Notes: a model not told the origin generated them from the sequence alone. Counted from the first letter of the stretch, positions 1 to 8,365 are shown. The stretch: DNA of 64,000 nt from Pseudomonas sp. 21 (GCF_000955805.1 NZ_JYOA01000001.1:474301-538300); one strand, 5' to 3'. Numbers and translations are program-made.

Positions 1-80
1 CCGGGCAGGCGCCGGATGTCGCCATGGGCGCCGAAGAAGGCTTCGACCAGGGGAATGTTTTCATCGGCAAGGATACGCAT
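1..80 (-). CDS. pdxB: Erythronate-4-phosphate dehydrogenase PdxB, N-terminal fragment
   Basis: Only the first 26 codons lie in the window; the rest runs off the left edge. The visible residues begin MRILADENIPLVEAFFGAHG and continue DIRRLPG, the characteristic start of PdxB, the NAD-dependent dehydrogenase that oxidises 4-phosphoerythronate in the pyridoxal phosphate pathway in the cytoplasm. The ATG complement is at 78-80. It is divergent from the MATE pump gene, with about 140 bp between them. Identification rests on this N-terminus alone. Confidence 0.85.
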   Translation of the reverse strand, partial: MRILADENIPLVEAFFGAHGDIRRLP

Positions 81-223
81 GGGCTGACTCCAGAAATCGT
101 CACCGGCTACTTTACCAGCGCCATTGCGCGCGGTCCCGCGCCACACACGCAAGGCTTTGCTGACCGGGCGGACAGCCCTTAAACTGGCCGGCTTCCCGCC
201 AATTCTTCTTGCCAAGGAAAGCC

Positions 224-1627
224 GTGACCAGCCTCACCCAGCCCGTCTCCCGCGGACGGCGCACCGCCACCGAACTCAAGGAACTGCTGACCCTCGCAGC
301 GCCCATCATGATCGCCCAGCTGGCGACCACCGCCATGGGCTTCGTCGATGCGGTGATGGCCGGCAGCGTGGGGCCGCGCGACCTGGCCGCGGTGGCGCTG
401 GGCAACTCGATCTGGATTCCGATCTTCCTGCTGATGACCGGCACCCTGCTCGCCACCACCGCCAAGGTGGCCCAGCGTTATGGCGCCGGCGACCAGGCCG
501 GCACCGGCCCGCTGGTGCGCCAGGCGCTGTGGCTGGCACTGCTGGTCGGCCCGCTGGCGGGGGCGACACTGTGGCTGCTCTCCGAGCCGGTGCTGCGCGC
601 GATGAAGGTCGAGGAAGCGCTGATCGAACCCAGTTGCTTCTACCTGCGCGGCATCGCCTGCGGCCTGCCGGCGGTGGCGCTGTACCATGTGCTGCGCTGC
701 TTCAGCGACGGCCTGGGGCGCACACGGCCGAGCATGGTGCTGGGCATCTGCGGACTGCTGCTGAACATCCCGATCAACTACGTGCTGATCTACGGCCACC
801 TCGGTTTCCCGGCCCTGGGCGGCCCCGGCTGCGGCTGGGCCACCGGCTCGGTGATGTGGTTCATGCTGCTGGGCATGCTGGTGTGGGTGAACAGGGCCAA
901 GGTCTACAAGCCCAGCGAACTGTTCCGCCACTGGGAGCTGCCGCAACCGAAGGTGATCGGCAGCCTGGTGGCGGTCGGCCTGCCCATCGGCATCGCGGTG
1001 TTCGCCGAGTCCAGCATCTTCTCGGTGATCGCCCTGCTGATCGGTGAGCTCGGCGAGAAAGTGGTGGCGGGCCACCAGGTGGCGCTGAACTTCAGCGCGC
1101 TGGTGTTCATGATCCCCTACTCGCTGGCCATGGCCGTGACTGTCCGCGTGGGCCAGTCGCTCGGCAGCGGTGCGCCGCGCGATGCTCGTTTCGCTGCCGG
1201 TGTGGGCATGGGCGCGGCGCTGGCGTATGCCTGCGTTTCCGCCAGTGGCATGCTGCTGATGCGCGAACACATCGCCGGGCTCTATACCCAGGACCCGGAG
1301 GTACTGGCGCTGGCGGCGACGCTGCTGGTTTTCTCGGCGCTGTTCCAGTTTTCCGACGCCGTGCAGGTCACCGCCGCCGGCGCGCTGCGCGGCTACCAGG
1401 ACACCCGCGCGACCATGATCATGACCCTGTTCGCCTACTGGGGCATCGGCCTGCCGGTCGGCTACAGCCTCGGCCTCGCCCACTGGCTGCAGGAACCCAC
1501 CGGCCCGCGCGGCCTGTGGGAAGGCCTGATCGTCGGCCTGACCTGCGCGGCGGTGATGCTGTGCATCCGCCTGTCGCGCAGCGCCAAGCGGCAGATCGTG
1601 CTGAACGAGAGGCGCGTCGCTGCCTGA
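224..1627 (+). CDS. pmpM: MATE family multidrug efflux pump (PmpM/NorM type)
   Basis: A 467-residue inner-membrane antiporter of the MATE family, with about 12 hydrophobic segments and the family pattern from the first segment on (LTLAAPIMIAQLATTAMGFV, then DAVMAG) and in the second half (VAGHQVALNFSALVFMIPYS). Such pumps export cationic drugs and dyes in exchange for H+ or Na+. I chose GTG at 224 rather than TTG at 209 because AAGGA at 214-218 sits 5 nt upstream of the GTG. A strong terminator follows directly, so it is a single-gene unit. The likeness to P. aeruginosa PmpM is from memory. Confidence 0.85.
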   Translation: MTSLTQPVSRGRRTATELKELLTLAAPIMIAQLATTAMGFVDAVMAGSVGPRDLAAVALGNSIWIPIFLLMTGTLLATTAKVAQRYGAGDQAGTGPLVRQALWLALLVGPLAGATLWLLSEPVLRAMKVEEALIEPSCFYLRGIACGLPAVALYHVLRCFSDGLGRTRPSMVLGICGLLLNIPINYVLIYGHLGFPALGGPGCGWATGSVMWFMLLGMLVWVNRAKVYKPSELFRHWELPQPKVIGSLVAVGLPIGIAVFAESSIFSVIALLIGELGEKVVAGHQVALNFSALVFMIPYSLAMAVTVRVGQSLGSGAPRDARFAAGVGMGAALAYACVSASGMLLMREHIAGLYTQDPEVLALAATLLVFSALFQFSDAVQVTAAGALRGYQDTRATMIMTLFAYWGIGLPVGYSLGLAHWLQEPTGPRGLWEGLIVGLTCAAVMLCIRLSRSAKRQIVLNERRVAA

Positions 1628-1640
1628 CGTCCATGACGCG

Positions 1641-1666
1641 AAAAAGCCGCCCTCGGGCGGCTTTTT
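1641..1666 (+). terminator. Rho-independent terminator after the MATE gene
   Basis: AAAAAGCCGCC, a CTC loop, then GGGCGGCTTTTT: a perfect GC-rich stem ending in a T-run, 14 nt after the stop codon. Confidence 0.85.
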
Positions 1667-1726
1667 CATTTGGAAACCCAGCGGGGAAAACACCGCACGA
1701 ACTGGTCGCCGCACTGCAAGGACTCT

Positions 1727-1803
1727 GTAGGAGCGAGCTTGCTCGCGAACGGATTTCCCTCAGGCATCGGCGTCAAGCGGTTCGCGAGCAAGCTCGCTCC
1801 AAC
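1727..1803. repeat. REP pair (REPIN) of the GAGCGAGCTTGCTCGCG family
   Basis: GTAGGAGCGAGCTTGCTCG at 1727 and its inverted copy ending at 1803 face each other across about 30 bp. The same palindrome recurs near 7063, 12190, 13949 and 20296. This is the usual layout of Pseudomonas REP doublets mobilised by RAYT transposases; no RAYT gene lies in the window. Confidence 0.85.
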
Positions 1804-1812
1804 AACAGCAAG

Positions 1813-1836
1813 AAAGCCGCCCGAGGGCGGCTTTTT
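1813..1836 (-). terminator. Terminator of rhtA
   Basis: AAAGCCGCCC / GGGCGGCTTT inverted repeat with a 2-nt loop. Read on the minus strand it lies just after the rhtA stop codon and ends in CTTTCTT. Confidence 0.7.
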
Positions 1837-1853
1837 CGTTACGTATCCTGGGA

Positions 1854-2729
1854 TCAGTCCGTCACCAGCGCCGGCTTCGGCCGACTGCTCAGCGTCGTCC
1901 CAACGGAGGCCACGATGATGGCGCAGATGGCGATCCACTGGTGCGAGGTCAGTTGCTCACCGAGGAAGAACAGGCCGGACAACGCACCGAACGCCGGCTC
2001 GATGCTCATCAACGTGCCGAAGGTACGCGCCGGCAGGCGGGTCAGCGCCACCATTTCCAAGGTGTAGGGCAAGGCACTGGAGAGGATCGCCACGCCCAGC
2101 AATGCCGGGAACAGGCTGACATCGAACAGCGCCATGCCACTGTGCGCGAGACCGATGGGCGCCACGCAGATCGCGGCGATGCTGATGCCCAGTGCCGCGC
2201 CCTGCGCGCCCAGGTCGTTACCGGCACGCTGGCCGAAGATGATGTAAAGCCCCCAGCAGACGCCCGCCCCCAGCGCCAGCGCGGCGCCCTTGGGGTCGAT
2301 GCCGTGGCCGAAGTCGGCAATCGGCAGCAGCAGGCCAAGGCCGACCACCGCGATGGCGATCCACAGGAAGTCGATGGGCTTGCGCGAATAGAACAGCGCC
2401 ACCGCCAGCGGCCCGGTGAACTCCAGGGCCACGGCGACACCCAGCGGGATGGTCTGCAGCGCCATGTAGAAGGTCAGGTTCATCAGGCCCAGGGTCACGC
2501 CATAGATGAACAACGGCTTGAGCGGCTTGCCGCGCAGCGAGGTGCGCCACGGGCGGAGGATCGCCAGCAGGAGGATGGCCGCGAAGATCAGGCGCATGGA
2601 GGTCACGCCTTCGGCGCCGAGCACCGGGAACAGGCTCTTGGCGACCGATGCGCCGGTCTGGATCGAGGCCATGGACACGATCAGGATGAGAATGGGGAAG
2701 ACAGTGGACAGAAAGCGAGAGCGAGGCAT
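1854..2729 (-). CDS. rhtA: RhtA-type EamA exporter (threonine/homoserine efflux family)
   Basis: A 291-residue DMT-superfamily membrane protein with ten hydrophobic segments in two EamA repeats. Landmarks are SMASIQTGASVAKSLFP near the N-terminus, VALEFTGPLAVALFYSRK in the first repeat, and TLMSIEPAFGALSGLFFLGE in the second, all typical of RhtA, which exports homoserine, threonine and related amino acids. The ATG at 2729 has AGGT 9 nt upstream; an upstream in-frame ATG would overlap the divergent promoter. The neighbouring XRE-cupin gene is transcribed away from it and probably regulates it. The exact substrate is not shown by sequence. Confidence 0.8.
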   Translation of the reverse strand: MPRSRFLSTVFPILILIVSMASIQTGASVAKSLFPVLGAEGVTSMRLIFAAILLLAILRPWRTSLRGKPLKPLFIYGVTLGLMNLTFYMALQTIPLGVAVALEFTGPLAVALFYSRKPIDFLWIAIAVVGLGLLLPIADFGHGIDPKGAALALGAGVCWGLYIIFGQRAGNDLGAQGAALGISIAAICVAPIGLAHSGMALFDVSLFPALLGVAILSSALPYTLEMVALTRLPARTFGTLMSIEPAFGALSGLFFLGEQLTSHQWIAICAIIVASVGTTLSSRPKPALVTD

Positions 2730-2779
2730 GGTGCGGACCTGAACAGGCGTTGCAACGGTTGGGATTTCTTGGTTGACTG

Positions 2780-2794
2780 TTATGCGCAACATAA
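2780..2794. promoter_or_regulatory. Candidate operator in the rhtA / XRE-cupin divergent promoter
   Basis: TTATG-CGCAA-CATAA is a perfect 5-bp inverted repeat with a 5-nt centre. It overlaps two direct copies of ATGCGCAA (2782-2789 and 2794-2801), one helical turn apart. It lies between the two divergent starts, where an XRE regulator would act. Function is inferred. Confidence 0.5.
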
Positions 2795-2811
2795 TGCGCA
2801 AAAAGGCCAGA

Positions 2812-3384
2812 ATGAGCAATATACTGCCCACTCCTTCCGAACGTCCCAGCGTCCTGGTGCACGTCGCCGATAACGTGAAGACGCACCGCCGCAGCGCCGG
2901 CTTCAGCCAGGACGCGCTGGCCAAGGCCTCGGGCGTCAGCCGGCGGATGCTGGTCGGCATCGAGAGCGGCGACACCAATGTCAGCCTCGCCACCCTCGAC
3001 CGCATCGCCGCCGCCCTGAAAGTCACCTTCGCCGACCTGGTACGCCCGCCCTCCACCGGCGGCCTGACCCGTGTCGACGCGGTGGCCTGGGGCGGCCAGC
3101 AGGCCGACAGCCGCGGCACCCTCCTCGCCAGCACCCCCGCGACCCGCCAGGCCGAGCTGTGGCATTGGTCCCTGGCACCCGGCGACCGCTACAACGCCGA
3201 GCCAGACGCCGAAGGCTGGTACGACATGGCCTACGTGATCGAAGGCCGGCTGACCATCGTCCTCGCCGACGAGACGGTGGAGGTCGAGGCCGGTGGCTTC
3301 CATGTGTTCAAGAGCAACCAGCCGTTTTCCTATCAGAACCATGGGGATGTGCTGGTGCGGTTTGTGCGCAACGTCGTGAATTGA
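2812..3384 (+). CDS. XRE-family regulator with C-terminal cupin domain
   Basis: A 190-residue cytoplasmic DNA-binding protein. Residues about 16-75 form a Cro/CI helix-turn-helix (VKTHRRSAGFSQDALAKASG, then VSRRMLVGIESGDTNVSLAT). The C-terminal 100 residues form a cupin barrel (LAPGDRYNAEPDAEGWYDMA, VIEGRLTIV, VEVEAGGFHVFKSNQPFSYQ) that normally senses a small ligand. AAAGG at 2802-2806 precedes the ATG at 2812 by 5 nt; earlier in-frame ATGs fall inside the presumed operator. XRE-cupin proteins beside EamA exporters usually control the exporter, so regulation of rhtA and itself is the likely role. The ligand is unknown. Confidence 0.8.
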   Translation: MSNILPTPSERPSVLVHVADNVKTHRRSAGFSQDALAKASGVSRRMLVGIESGDTNVSLATLDRIAAALKVTFADLVRPPSTGGLTRVDAVAWGGQQADSRGTLLASTPATRQAELWHWSLAPGDRYNAEPDAEGWYDMAYVIEGRLTIVLADETVEVEAGGFHVFKSNQPFSYQNHGDVLVRFVRNVVN

Positions 3385-3465
3385 ATCCTTTACAGCTGCG
3401 CCTCCCAGGGCTCATCGCGGGCATAGGCTGCTCCTACAGGTCGACGCCAGCGTTTGCGGCGGCGC

Positions 3466-3557
3466 GTAGGAGCGGACTCTGTCCGCGATAGATTCACCGC
3501 CGCGCCCAGCCGAACAGGGAGCTGGGCGGAATCATCGCGGACAGAGTCCGCTCCTAC
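3466..3557. repeat. REP pair (REPIN) of the GAGCGGACTCTGTCCGCGAT family
   Basis: GTAGGAGCGGACTCTGTCC begins at 3466 and its exact inverted copy ends at 3557, with about 44 bp between the arms. It is a second REP class, distinct from the GAGCGAGCTTGCTCGCG type; it recurs at 13830-13920 and, as a divergent single copy, at 3955-3978. Confidence 0.85.
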
Positions 3558-3574
3558 GAAAGCGAGCACTCCGC

Positions 3575-3628
3575 GGCTTTGGCTTTGGCTTTGGCTTTGG
3601 CTTTGGCTTTGGCTTTGGCTTTGGCTTT
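3575..3628. repeat. Hexanucleotide tandem repeat (GGCTTT) x 9
   Basis: Nine perfect consecutive copies of GGCTTT, 54 bp, in a non-coding stretch. Read on the minus strand one frame gives a spurious Ser-Gln run. Such perfect short repeats change copy number by slippage. No gene start is close enough to suggest phase variation. Confidence 0.95.
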
Positions 3629-3689
3629 GAAGATTTCCAGAGAAACCTCCGCATGCGCCGAATGCCCCGTTCAGGAGGCCTCGTTGAAG

Positions 3690-3900
3690 CGGAGTTTCAG
3701 GGGTTGAGCGACATGGATGTCGCGAGAGCGGCGATGGGCCAGGGATGGCCCTTCGCCGCGGGCCCCTGAAACTTCGATTCGACGAGGGTATTTTTCGCCT
3801 CAAGCGAAAAACCGGATGTCCGGGGCAAGACCTTTGGTTACTTTGGGCGGGGCGGCCATCCGTCGTTTGCCAAAGTAACTCGCCCGAGGGGGCGAAACAG
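3690..3900. repeat. Strongly folded intergenic element, several stems
   Basis: The 670-bp space between 3385 and 4054 holds no credible gene. This part is dense in inverted repeats. GTTTCAGGGG (3694-3703) pairs with CCCCTGAAAC (3763-3772) and encloses two hairpins, GCGACAT/ATGTCGC (3708-3723) and CGGCGATGGGCCA/TGGCCCTTCGCCG (3729-3758), giving a three-way junction. TTTTTCGC/GCGAAAAA (3791-3811), CCGGA/TCCGG (3812-3823) and TTACTTTGG/CCAAAGTAA (3838-3878) follow. From memory, similar blocks with the GGTTACTTTGG arm are scattered through Pseudomonas intergenic DNA. Whether it is transcribed is unknown. Confidence 0.6.
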
Positions 3901-3954
3901 GGAGTCCGCGCACACGCCGCAGCGGCGCAGACACACCTAACCGTAAGCAAGAGC

Positions 3955-3978
3955 ATCGCGGAGAAGCTCCGCTCCTAC
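3955..3978. repeat. Single REP sequence
   Basis: ATCGCGGAGAAGCTCCGCTC plus CTAC is a lone, slightly divergent copy of the REP class paired at 3466-3557. Confidence 0.7.
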
Positions 3979-4009
3979 AGAGAGCCCCATCGGTCCGACC
4001 AATACAGAC

Positions 4010-4036
4010 AAAAAAGGCCCGCAACAAGCGGGCCTT
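4010..4036 (-). terminator. Terminator of the phnW-phnX operon
   Basis: On the minus strand AAGGCCCGC, a TTGTT loop and GCGGGCCTTTTTT form a stem with a T-run, 19 nt after the phnX stop codon. Confidence 0.85.
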
Positions 4037-4054
4037 CCTCGCTCAAACCAAGCG

Positions 4055-4882
4055 TCAGCTGCTCTGCGGCATCTCACCCCGCGCCAGGCGCGCATTGATA
4101 TCGGCGATCACCGCCGGCAGTTCAACGATGGTGTCGATCAGGTAGTGCGGCCGCGAGCCCTCGAACATCTGCCCGATGCGGCGGCGCTCCTGCTCCAGCT
4201 TCTGGGCCGGCAGCGCCTTGTACTGCTCGTAGGTCAGACCCAGGGCGTTGCCCGAGCAGGTCAGCGCCACAGTCCACATGCCGGCGCTGCGGCCTTCGAG
4301 GATGCCCGGCCAGGTGTCGTCGACCTTCACGCAAGCCGCGACGTCATTGATGCCCAGGGCGATCACGTTGGCCAGCGCCTGGGCCGGGTGCGGGCGGCCG
4401 TTGGGCACTTCGTCGGTGGCGACCACGTGGTCGGCGACGTAGCCGTTGGTCTTGGCCAGGGCGACGACCTTCTCCATCACCACCGCCGGGTAGCCGGAGC
4501 AGGAACCGACTTTCAGCCCACCTTTGCGCACGGCAGCGATGGCGTCCAGCGCGCCGGGAATCAACGCCGAATGCTCGGCGATCTTCTCGATCTGCAGCGG
4601 CATGAAACGCTCATAGATGGCGGTGACATCGTCGTCGCTCGGCACACGGCCGAACTTGGCCTTGTAGCGCTCGGCGATGGCAGGGATGTCGCACAGGGTG
4701 CGGATGTGGTCCCACTTGCCCATGCCCATCGGGCCACGGGCTTCTTCCAGGCTGACCTGCACGCCGAACTCGGCGAAGGCCTCGACGAAGATCTGGGTCG
4801 GCGCGAAGGAGCCAAAGTCGACCACGGTGCCGGCCCAGTCGAGGATGACGGCTTGCAGTTGCTGGGGTTGCTGGTAATTCAT
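4055..4882 (-). CDS. phnX: Phosphonoacetaldehyde hydrolase (phosphonatase)
   Basis: A 275-residue HAD-superfamily enzyme that splits phosphonoacetaldehyde into acetaldehyde and phosphate, the second step of 2-aminoethylphosphonate degradation. The nucleophile motif is [12 protein letters not shown] near residue 14; the Schiff-base lysine that marks phosphonatases is in [16 protein letters not shown] and KVDDTWPGI are HAD motifs II and IV. Length equals the family norm. It is the second gene of phnW-phnX, 32 nt after phnW, and ends at a strong terminator. Expression probably depends on the divergent LysR gene. Confidence 0.95.
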   Translation of the reverse strand: MNYQQPQQLQAVILDWAGTVVDFGSFAPTQIFVEAFAEFGVQVSLEEARGPMGMGKWDHIRTLCDIPAIAERYKAKFGRVPSDDDVTAIYERFMPLQIEKIAEHSALIPGALDAIAAVRKGGLKVGSCSGYPAVVMEKVVALAKTNGYVADHVVATDEVPNGRPHPAQALANVIALGINDVAACVKVDDTWPGILEGRSAGMWTVALTCSGNALGLTYEQYKALPAQKLEQERRRIGQMFEGSRPHYLIDTIVELPAVIADINARLARGEMPQSS

Positions 4883-4914
4883 GGCGTTCAATCCTGTGAG
4901 AATTCGGGCGGGCG

Positions 4915-6030
4915 TCAGATTTCGAAGACTTCCATTTCCTTCAGCGTCTCGGCGATGGCTGCGACGGCGGCGCGCATGCCGCTGGCGTCGACCTGGCCGA
5001 TGCAACCGACGCGGAAGGTTTCCACCTGGGTCAGCTTGCCCGGGTAGAGGATGAAGCCCTTCTCGCGCACCCGGTTGTAGAACTCGGTGAAGCTGTAGCG
5101 GGCATCGCTCGGGGCGTGGAAGGTGACGATGATGGGCGCCTGGATTTCCGCCGGCAGGAAGCTGCGGAACCCGAGCTCGGCCATCTCCGCCAGCAGAGTC
5201 TGACAATTGTTTGCGTAACGCTGATGACGGGCCGCGAGACCGCCCTCTTCCTCGTACTGGCTCAGCGCTTCGTGCAGCGCGGCAACCACGTGGGTTGGCG
5301 GGGTGAAGCGCCACTGGCCGGTCTTGGCCATGTAGGCGTGCTGGTCCTGCAGGTCCATGGACAGCGAGTGGCAGTTGCCGGCGCTGGCGTTCAGCGCGGA
5401 CGTGCGGGCAAACACGAAGCCCATGCCCGGAACGCCTTCCAGGCACTTGCCGGAGGCAGCGATCAGCGCGTCGAAGGGAATGTGGCGGGCGTCGATGTCC
5501 AGCGCGCCGAAGGAGCTCATGGCATCGATGATCAGGCGCTTGCCGTGGGCCTCGATGACCTTGGCGATGTCCTGCAGCGGGTTGAGGATGCCGGTGCTGG
5601 TTTCGCAGTGGATCAGGGCGACGTGGGTGACGCTCGGGTCCGCGCTGAGCAGGCGGTCGACGTCGGCGGCGGTGGTCGGCACGTCCTCTTCGGTTTCGAA
5701 GGTGCTGAACTCGCGGCCGATCACCTGGCAGATCTTCGCCAGGCGCTTGCCGTAGGCGCCGTTGATCAGCACCAGCACCTTGCCGTCACGCGGCACCAGG
5801 GTGCCGATGGCGGCTTCGACGGAGAAGGTGCCGCTACCCTGCAGGGGCACGCAGGTGTGGCTCGCCTCGCCGTGGATGATCGCCAGCAGGCGCTTGCAGA
5901 CGTCGGCGGTGAGGTCGTTGAAGTCGCGATCCCACGACCCCCAGTCGACCATCATGGCGCGACGGGTGCGGGGAGACGTGGTCAGCGGACCGGGAGTCAG
6001 CAGGATGGGGGCTCGCTCGGCAGTGCTCAT
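4915..6030 (-). CDS. phnW: 2-Aminoethylphosphonate--pyruvate transaminase
   Basis: A 371-residue fold-type I PLP enzyme that moves the amino group of 2-aminoethylphosphonate to pyruvate, yielding phosphonoacetaldehyde for PhnX. Visible signatures are [10 protein letters not shown] at the N-terminus, [20 protein letters not shown], the active-site segment [14 protein letters not shown], and the PLP lysine in [16 protein letters not shown]. The ATG at 6030 follows AAGAAAGAGGAA; a longer in-frame ORF upstream lacks homology. First gene of the phnWX operon, divergent from a LysR gene, the same arrangement as PA1309-PA1311 in PAO1. Confidence 0.95.
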   Translation of the reverse strand: MSTAERAPILLTPGPLTTSPRTRRAMMVDWGSWDRDFNDLTADVCKRLLAIIHGEASHTCVPLQGSGTFSVEAAIGTLVPRDGKVLVLINGAYGKRLAKICQVIGREFSTFETEEDVPTTAADVDRLLSADPSVTHVALIHCETSTGILNPLQDIAKVIEAHGKRLIIDAMSSFGALDIDARHIPFDALIAASGKCLEGVPGMGFVFARTSALNASAGNCHSLSMDLQDQHAYMAKTGQWRFTPPTHVVAALHEALSQYEEEGGLAARHQRYANNCQTLLAEMAELGFRSFLPAEIQAPIIVTFHAPSDARYSFTEFYNRVREKGFILYPGKLTQVETFRVGCIGQVDASGMRAAVAAIAETLKEMEVFEI

Positions 6031-6179
6031 GCTCGATTCCTCTTTCTTGGGAACGTCGTCAGGGCTGAATTCGGTTGGGCCGGGGCGGGTTCGCCGTGGC
6101 CTGGGCATAACTTGCCGGCCGGGCAGATATCGTTCAAATTGTTTATCACGATGCACTGCATAAGTCGGACATATACCTC

Positions 6180-7040
6180 ATGAACCTCTTCCAGCTCCGC
6201 GCCTTTGACGCCGTCGCCCGCGAACGCAGCTTCACCCGTGCCGCCGAGCGCCTGTTCATCAGCCAGCCGGCCGTCACCGGCCACGTGAAGGCGCTGGAGG
6301 AGCACTACCAGGTCAACCTGTTCCGCCGCACCGCGCGCGGCGTGGAGCTGACAGAAGATGGCGTACGCCTGTCGGCCATCAGCCGCACGCTGTTCGCCCT
6401 GGAAGAGGAAGCCGAAGCCATGCTCGACGCCAGCCGCGAGCTGGTGACCGGGCGCATCGAGGTGGCCGCCGACGGCCCGCACCTGGTGATGCCTATGCTT
6501 GCCCGGCTACGCGCGCGCTACCCCGGCATCACCGTCAACCTGCGCCTGGGCAACGCGCAGGAAACCCTCGCCGCACTGATGGACGAGCACGTCGATATTG
6601 CCGTGCTGACCGAAGTGGAGCCGCGCGCCGGGCTGTTCCTGCGCGAGCTGGTGGAGTCGCGCATCTGCGCCCTGGTGCCGGCCAGCCATGCCTGGAGCGG
6701 GCACGCTGGCGAGCTGCCGCTGGGCGAGCTGGACCAGCAGATCATGGTCCTGCGCGAGCCCGACTCGATCACCCGCCGGACTTTCGATGCGGCCCGTTCA
6801 GCCCAAGCGGTCGAACCTCGCGTGCTGCTGGAGCTGGACAGCCGCGAAGCGGTGACCGAAGCGGTGGCGGCGGAACTGGGGATCGGCATCGTGTCGTCGC
6901 TGGAGGTCAGCCCGGACCCACGGGTGAAGGCGATTCCCTTGAGTGGCGCCGGGCTGCTCAATCGCCACGCCATCGGCTGCCTGGAACGGCGCAGGGGGTT
7001 GCGGGTGGTGAGTGCGTTTCTGGAGTTGGCGGAAGCCTGA
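6180..7040 (+). CDS. LysR-family regulator of the phosphonate operon
   Basis: A 286-residue LysR protein: winged helix-turn-helix at residues 1-60 (FDAVARERSFTRAAERLF, then ISQPAVTGHVKALEE) and a periplasmic-binding-like effector domain from about residue 90 (GRIEVAADGPHLVMPMLARL). It is transcribed away from phnW with a 149-bp shared promoter region, so it very likely activates phnWX in response to 2-aminoethylphosphonate or a product. The inducer is inferred from context. Confidence 0.85.
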   Translation: MNLFQLRAFDAVARERSFTRAAERLFISQPAVTGHVKALEEHYQVNLFRRTARGVELTEDGVRLSAISRTLFALEEEAEAMLDASRELVTGRIEVAADGPHLVMPMLARLRARYPGITVNLRLGNAQETLAALMDEHVDIAVLTEVEPRAGLFLRELVESRICALVPASHAWSGHAGELPLGELDQQIMVLREPDSITRRTFDAARSAQAVEPRVLLELDSREAVTEAVAAELGIGIVSSLEVSPDPRVKAIPLSGAGLLNRHAIGCLERRRGLRVVSAFLELAEA

Positions 7041-7062
7041 CCTCAGGTCCTGCGGGATGCGG

Positions 7063-7136
7063 TTCGCGAGCAAGCTCGCTCCCACAAGGGAAACTTCGGC
7101 GTATGCCCAATCTGTAGGAGCGAGCTTGCTCGCGAA
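7063..7136. repeat. REP pair (REPIN)
   Basis: TTCGCGAGCAAGCTCGCTCC at 7063 faces GTAGGAGCGAGCTTGCTCG ending near 7136, between two convergent LysR genes. Confidence 0.85.
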
Positions 7137-7153
7137 CCACCGACAGCCATGCC

Positions 7154-8032
7154 CTACTCCGCCGGCAAATCTTCCTTCACCAGATCGAGAAAAGTCGCCA
7201 CGATCCGCCGCGTGCTCTGCTCACGCAGGCACACCAACGTCTCGCTCATGCGCCAGTGACAATCGAGAATCGGCAGCGCGTGTACGCGCGCATCCGCGCC
7301 CAGTTCGGCGGCCGAAACCACGCCCACACCAATCCCCACTGCCACCGCTTCCAGCGACGCCTCGCGACCTTCGACCTCGATGGCCGGACGAATACGCAGC
7401 CCGGCGCGGGCCATTTCCGCTTCAAGCATCTGCCGGGTCACCGAGCCCTGCTCGCGCAGCACCAGCGGCGTGTCATCCAGGTCAGCGAGCTGGATGGACT
7501 CGCGCCCGGCCCACGGATGGCCGCAGCCAACGAAGGCAACGATGGGATCGCTACGCAGGGTGAAGGTCAGCAGGCGCTCGTCCTGGACTTCACGCCCCAG
7601 CAGCGCGAGGTCGGCCTGGTAGTCGAACAGCCGTTGCAGGGATTCATCGGTATTGCCCGTCTCCAGCTTCACGCGGATACCCGGATGGCGTTGGCAGAAG
7701 CGGGCTATCTGCGGCAGCACGTGTACGGGTGCGTCCACCGCCAGGGTCAGGCTGCCGGTTTGCAGCGCGCTGGACTCCTGCAGCAGTTCCTGCGCCTCGG
7801 CCTCGATCACGAACAGCCGCTGGGTCACCGACAGCAGGCGTTCGCCCAGTTCGGTCAGGCGTACCGAACGCTTGTTGCGGTGGAACAGCAGCACACCGTA
7901 GCGCTCCTCCAGCTTGCGCACCTGGTCGGAAACCGCCGGCTGGGTGAGGAACAGACGCTCGGCAGCGCGGGTGAAGCTGCCGTGCACGGCGACGGCATGG
8001 AAGGCCTTGAGCTGAGCGTGGGAAACGGACAT
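7154..8032 (-). CDS. LysR-family regulator, divergent from an OPA-type transporter
   Basis: A 292-residue LysR protein with an N-terminal helix-turn-helix (FHAVAVHGSFTRAAERLFLT, then QPAVSDQVRKLEERYG) and a C-terminal effector domain. The HTH resembles that of the phnWX regulator (both contain GSFTRAAERLF or RSFTRAAERLF), so the two may be paralogues reading related ligands. The ATG at 8032 was preferred over upstream in-frame codons because the conserved HTH begins at once. Its 333-bp divergent promoter with the MFS gene holds a LysR-type palindrome at 8154-8176, so that transporter is the likely target. Confidence 0.8.
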   Translation of the reverse strand: MSVSHAQLKAFHAVAVHGSFTRAAERLFLTQPAVSDQVRKLEERYGVLLFHRNKRSVRLTELGERLLSVTQRLFVIEAEAQELLQESSALQTGSLTLAVDAPVHVLPQIARFCQRHPGIRVKLETGNTDESLQRLFDYQADLALLGREVQDERLLTFTLRSDPIVAFVGCGHPWAGRESIQLADLDDTPLVLREQGSVTRQMLEAEMARAGLRIRPAIEVEGREASLEAVAVGIGVGVVSAAELGADARVHALPILDCHWRMSETLVCLREQSTRRIVATFLDLVKEDLPAE

Positions 8033-8153
8033 GGGAGCGCCTCTGCGGGAAGGTTCTGACCGCCTCCACGCCAGCAGACGGAAAGCGACTACAAGGTCAT
8101 TCACGCAAAACACTAGCGTCATGGCGCCTTGTCATACAAGCCCAGCTTATTTT

Positions 8154-8176
8154 TGAAATCTGATAAATCGATTTCA
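8154..8176. promoter_or_regulatory. LysR-type palindrome in the LysR/MFS intergenic region
   Basis: TGAAATC, 9 nt, GATTTCA: a perfect inverted repeat with T-N-A geometry suited to LysR proteins. It lies 122 bp upstream of the LysR ATG and 190 bp upstream of the MFS ATG. The rest of 8033-8365 shows only A-rich Crc-like motifs and no small gene. Confidence 0.5.
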
Positions 8177-8298
8177 GTTATTTATTCGAAATTGTTTCCA
8201 TCCCTCCACCGACGCTCTCCCCCATCAGTGGAGCGGCGGCACAGAACAGCTGCAGCGTTTCTGACCCGCACCGCGAAGACGGTGCGACGTGCTCCCAG

Positions 8299-8315
8299 AA
8301 CAAGAACAACAAACA
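8299..8315 (+). promoter_or_regulatory. A-rich AAnAAnAA stretch upstream of the MFS gene
   Basis: AACAAGAACAACAAACA matches the Hfq/Crc target pattern (AAnAAnAA) twice, about 50 nt before the start codon. It supports the closer site at 8346-8353. Confidence 0.45.
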
Positions 8316-8345
8316 GGCGTTACCCACTGACTGCCGGCACAGCAC

Positions 8346-8353
8346 AACAACAA
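8346..8353 (+). promoter_or_regulatory. Candidate Hfq/Crc site of the MFS gene
   Basis: AACAACAA directly abuts the GAGG ribosome-binding site (8355-8358) of the ATG at 8366, the position where Hfq/Crc blocks translation in Pseudomonas catabolic mRNAs. Confidence 0.6.
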
Positions 8354-8365
8354 CGAGGTCAGACC

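Noticed and set aside
2773-2795. Sigma-70 promoter TTGACT ... CATAAT before the XRE-cupin gene
   Set aside because: Only 11 nt separate the boxes, too short for a standard promoter.
3390-3956. Minus-strand open frame with a Ser-Gln repeat
   Set aside because: The repeat is the translated GGCTTT tandem, the frame crosses a REP pair and the folded element, and it has no ribosome-binding site or known domain.
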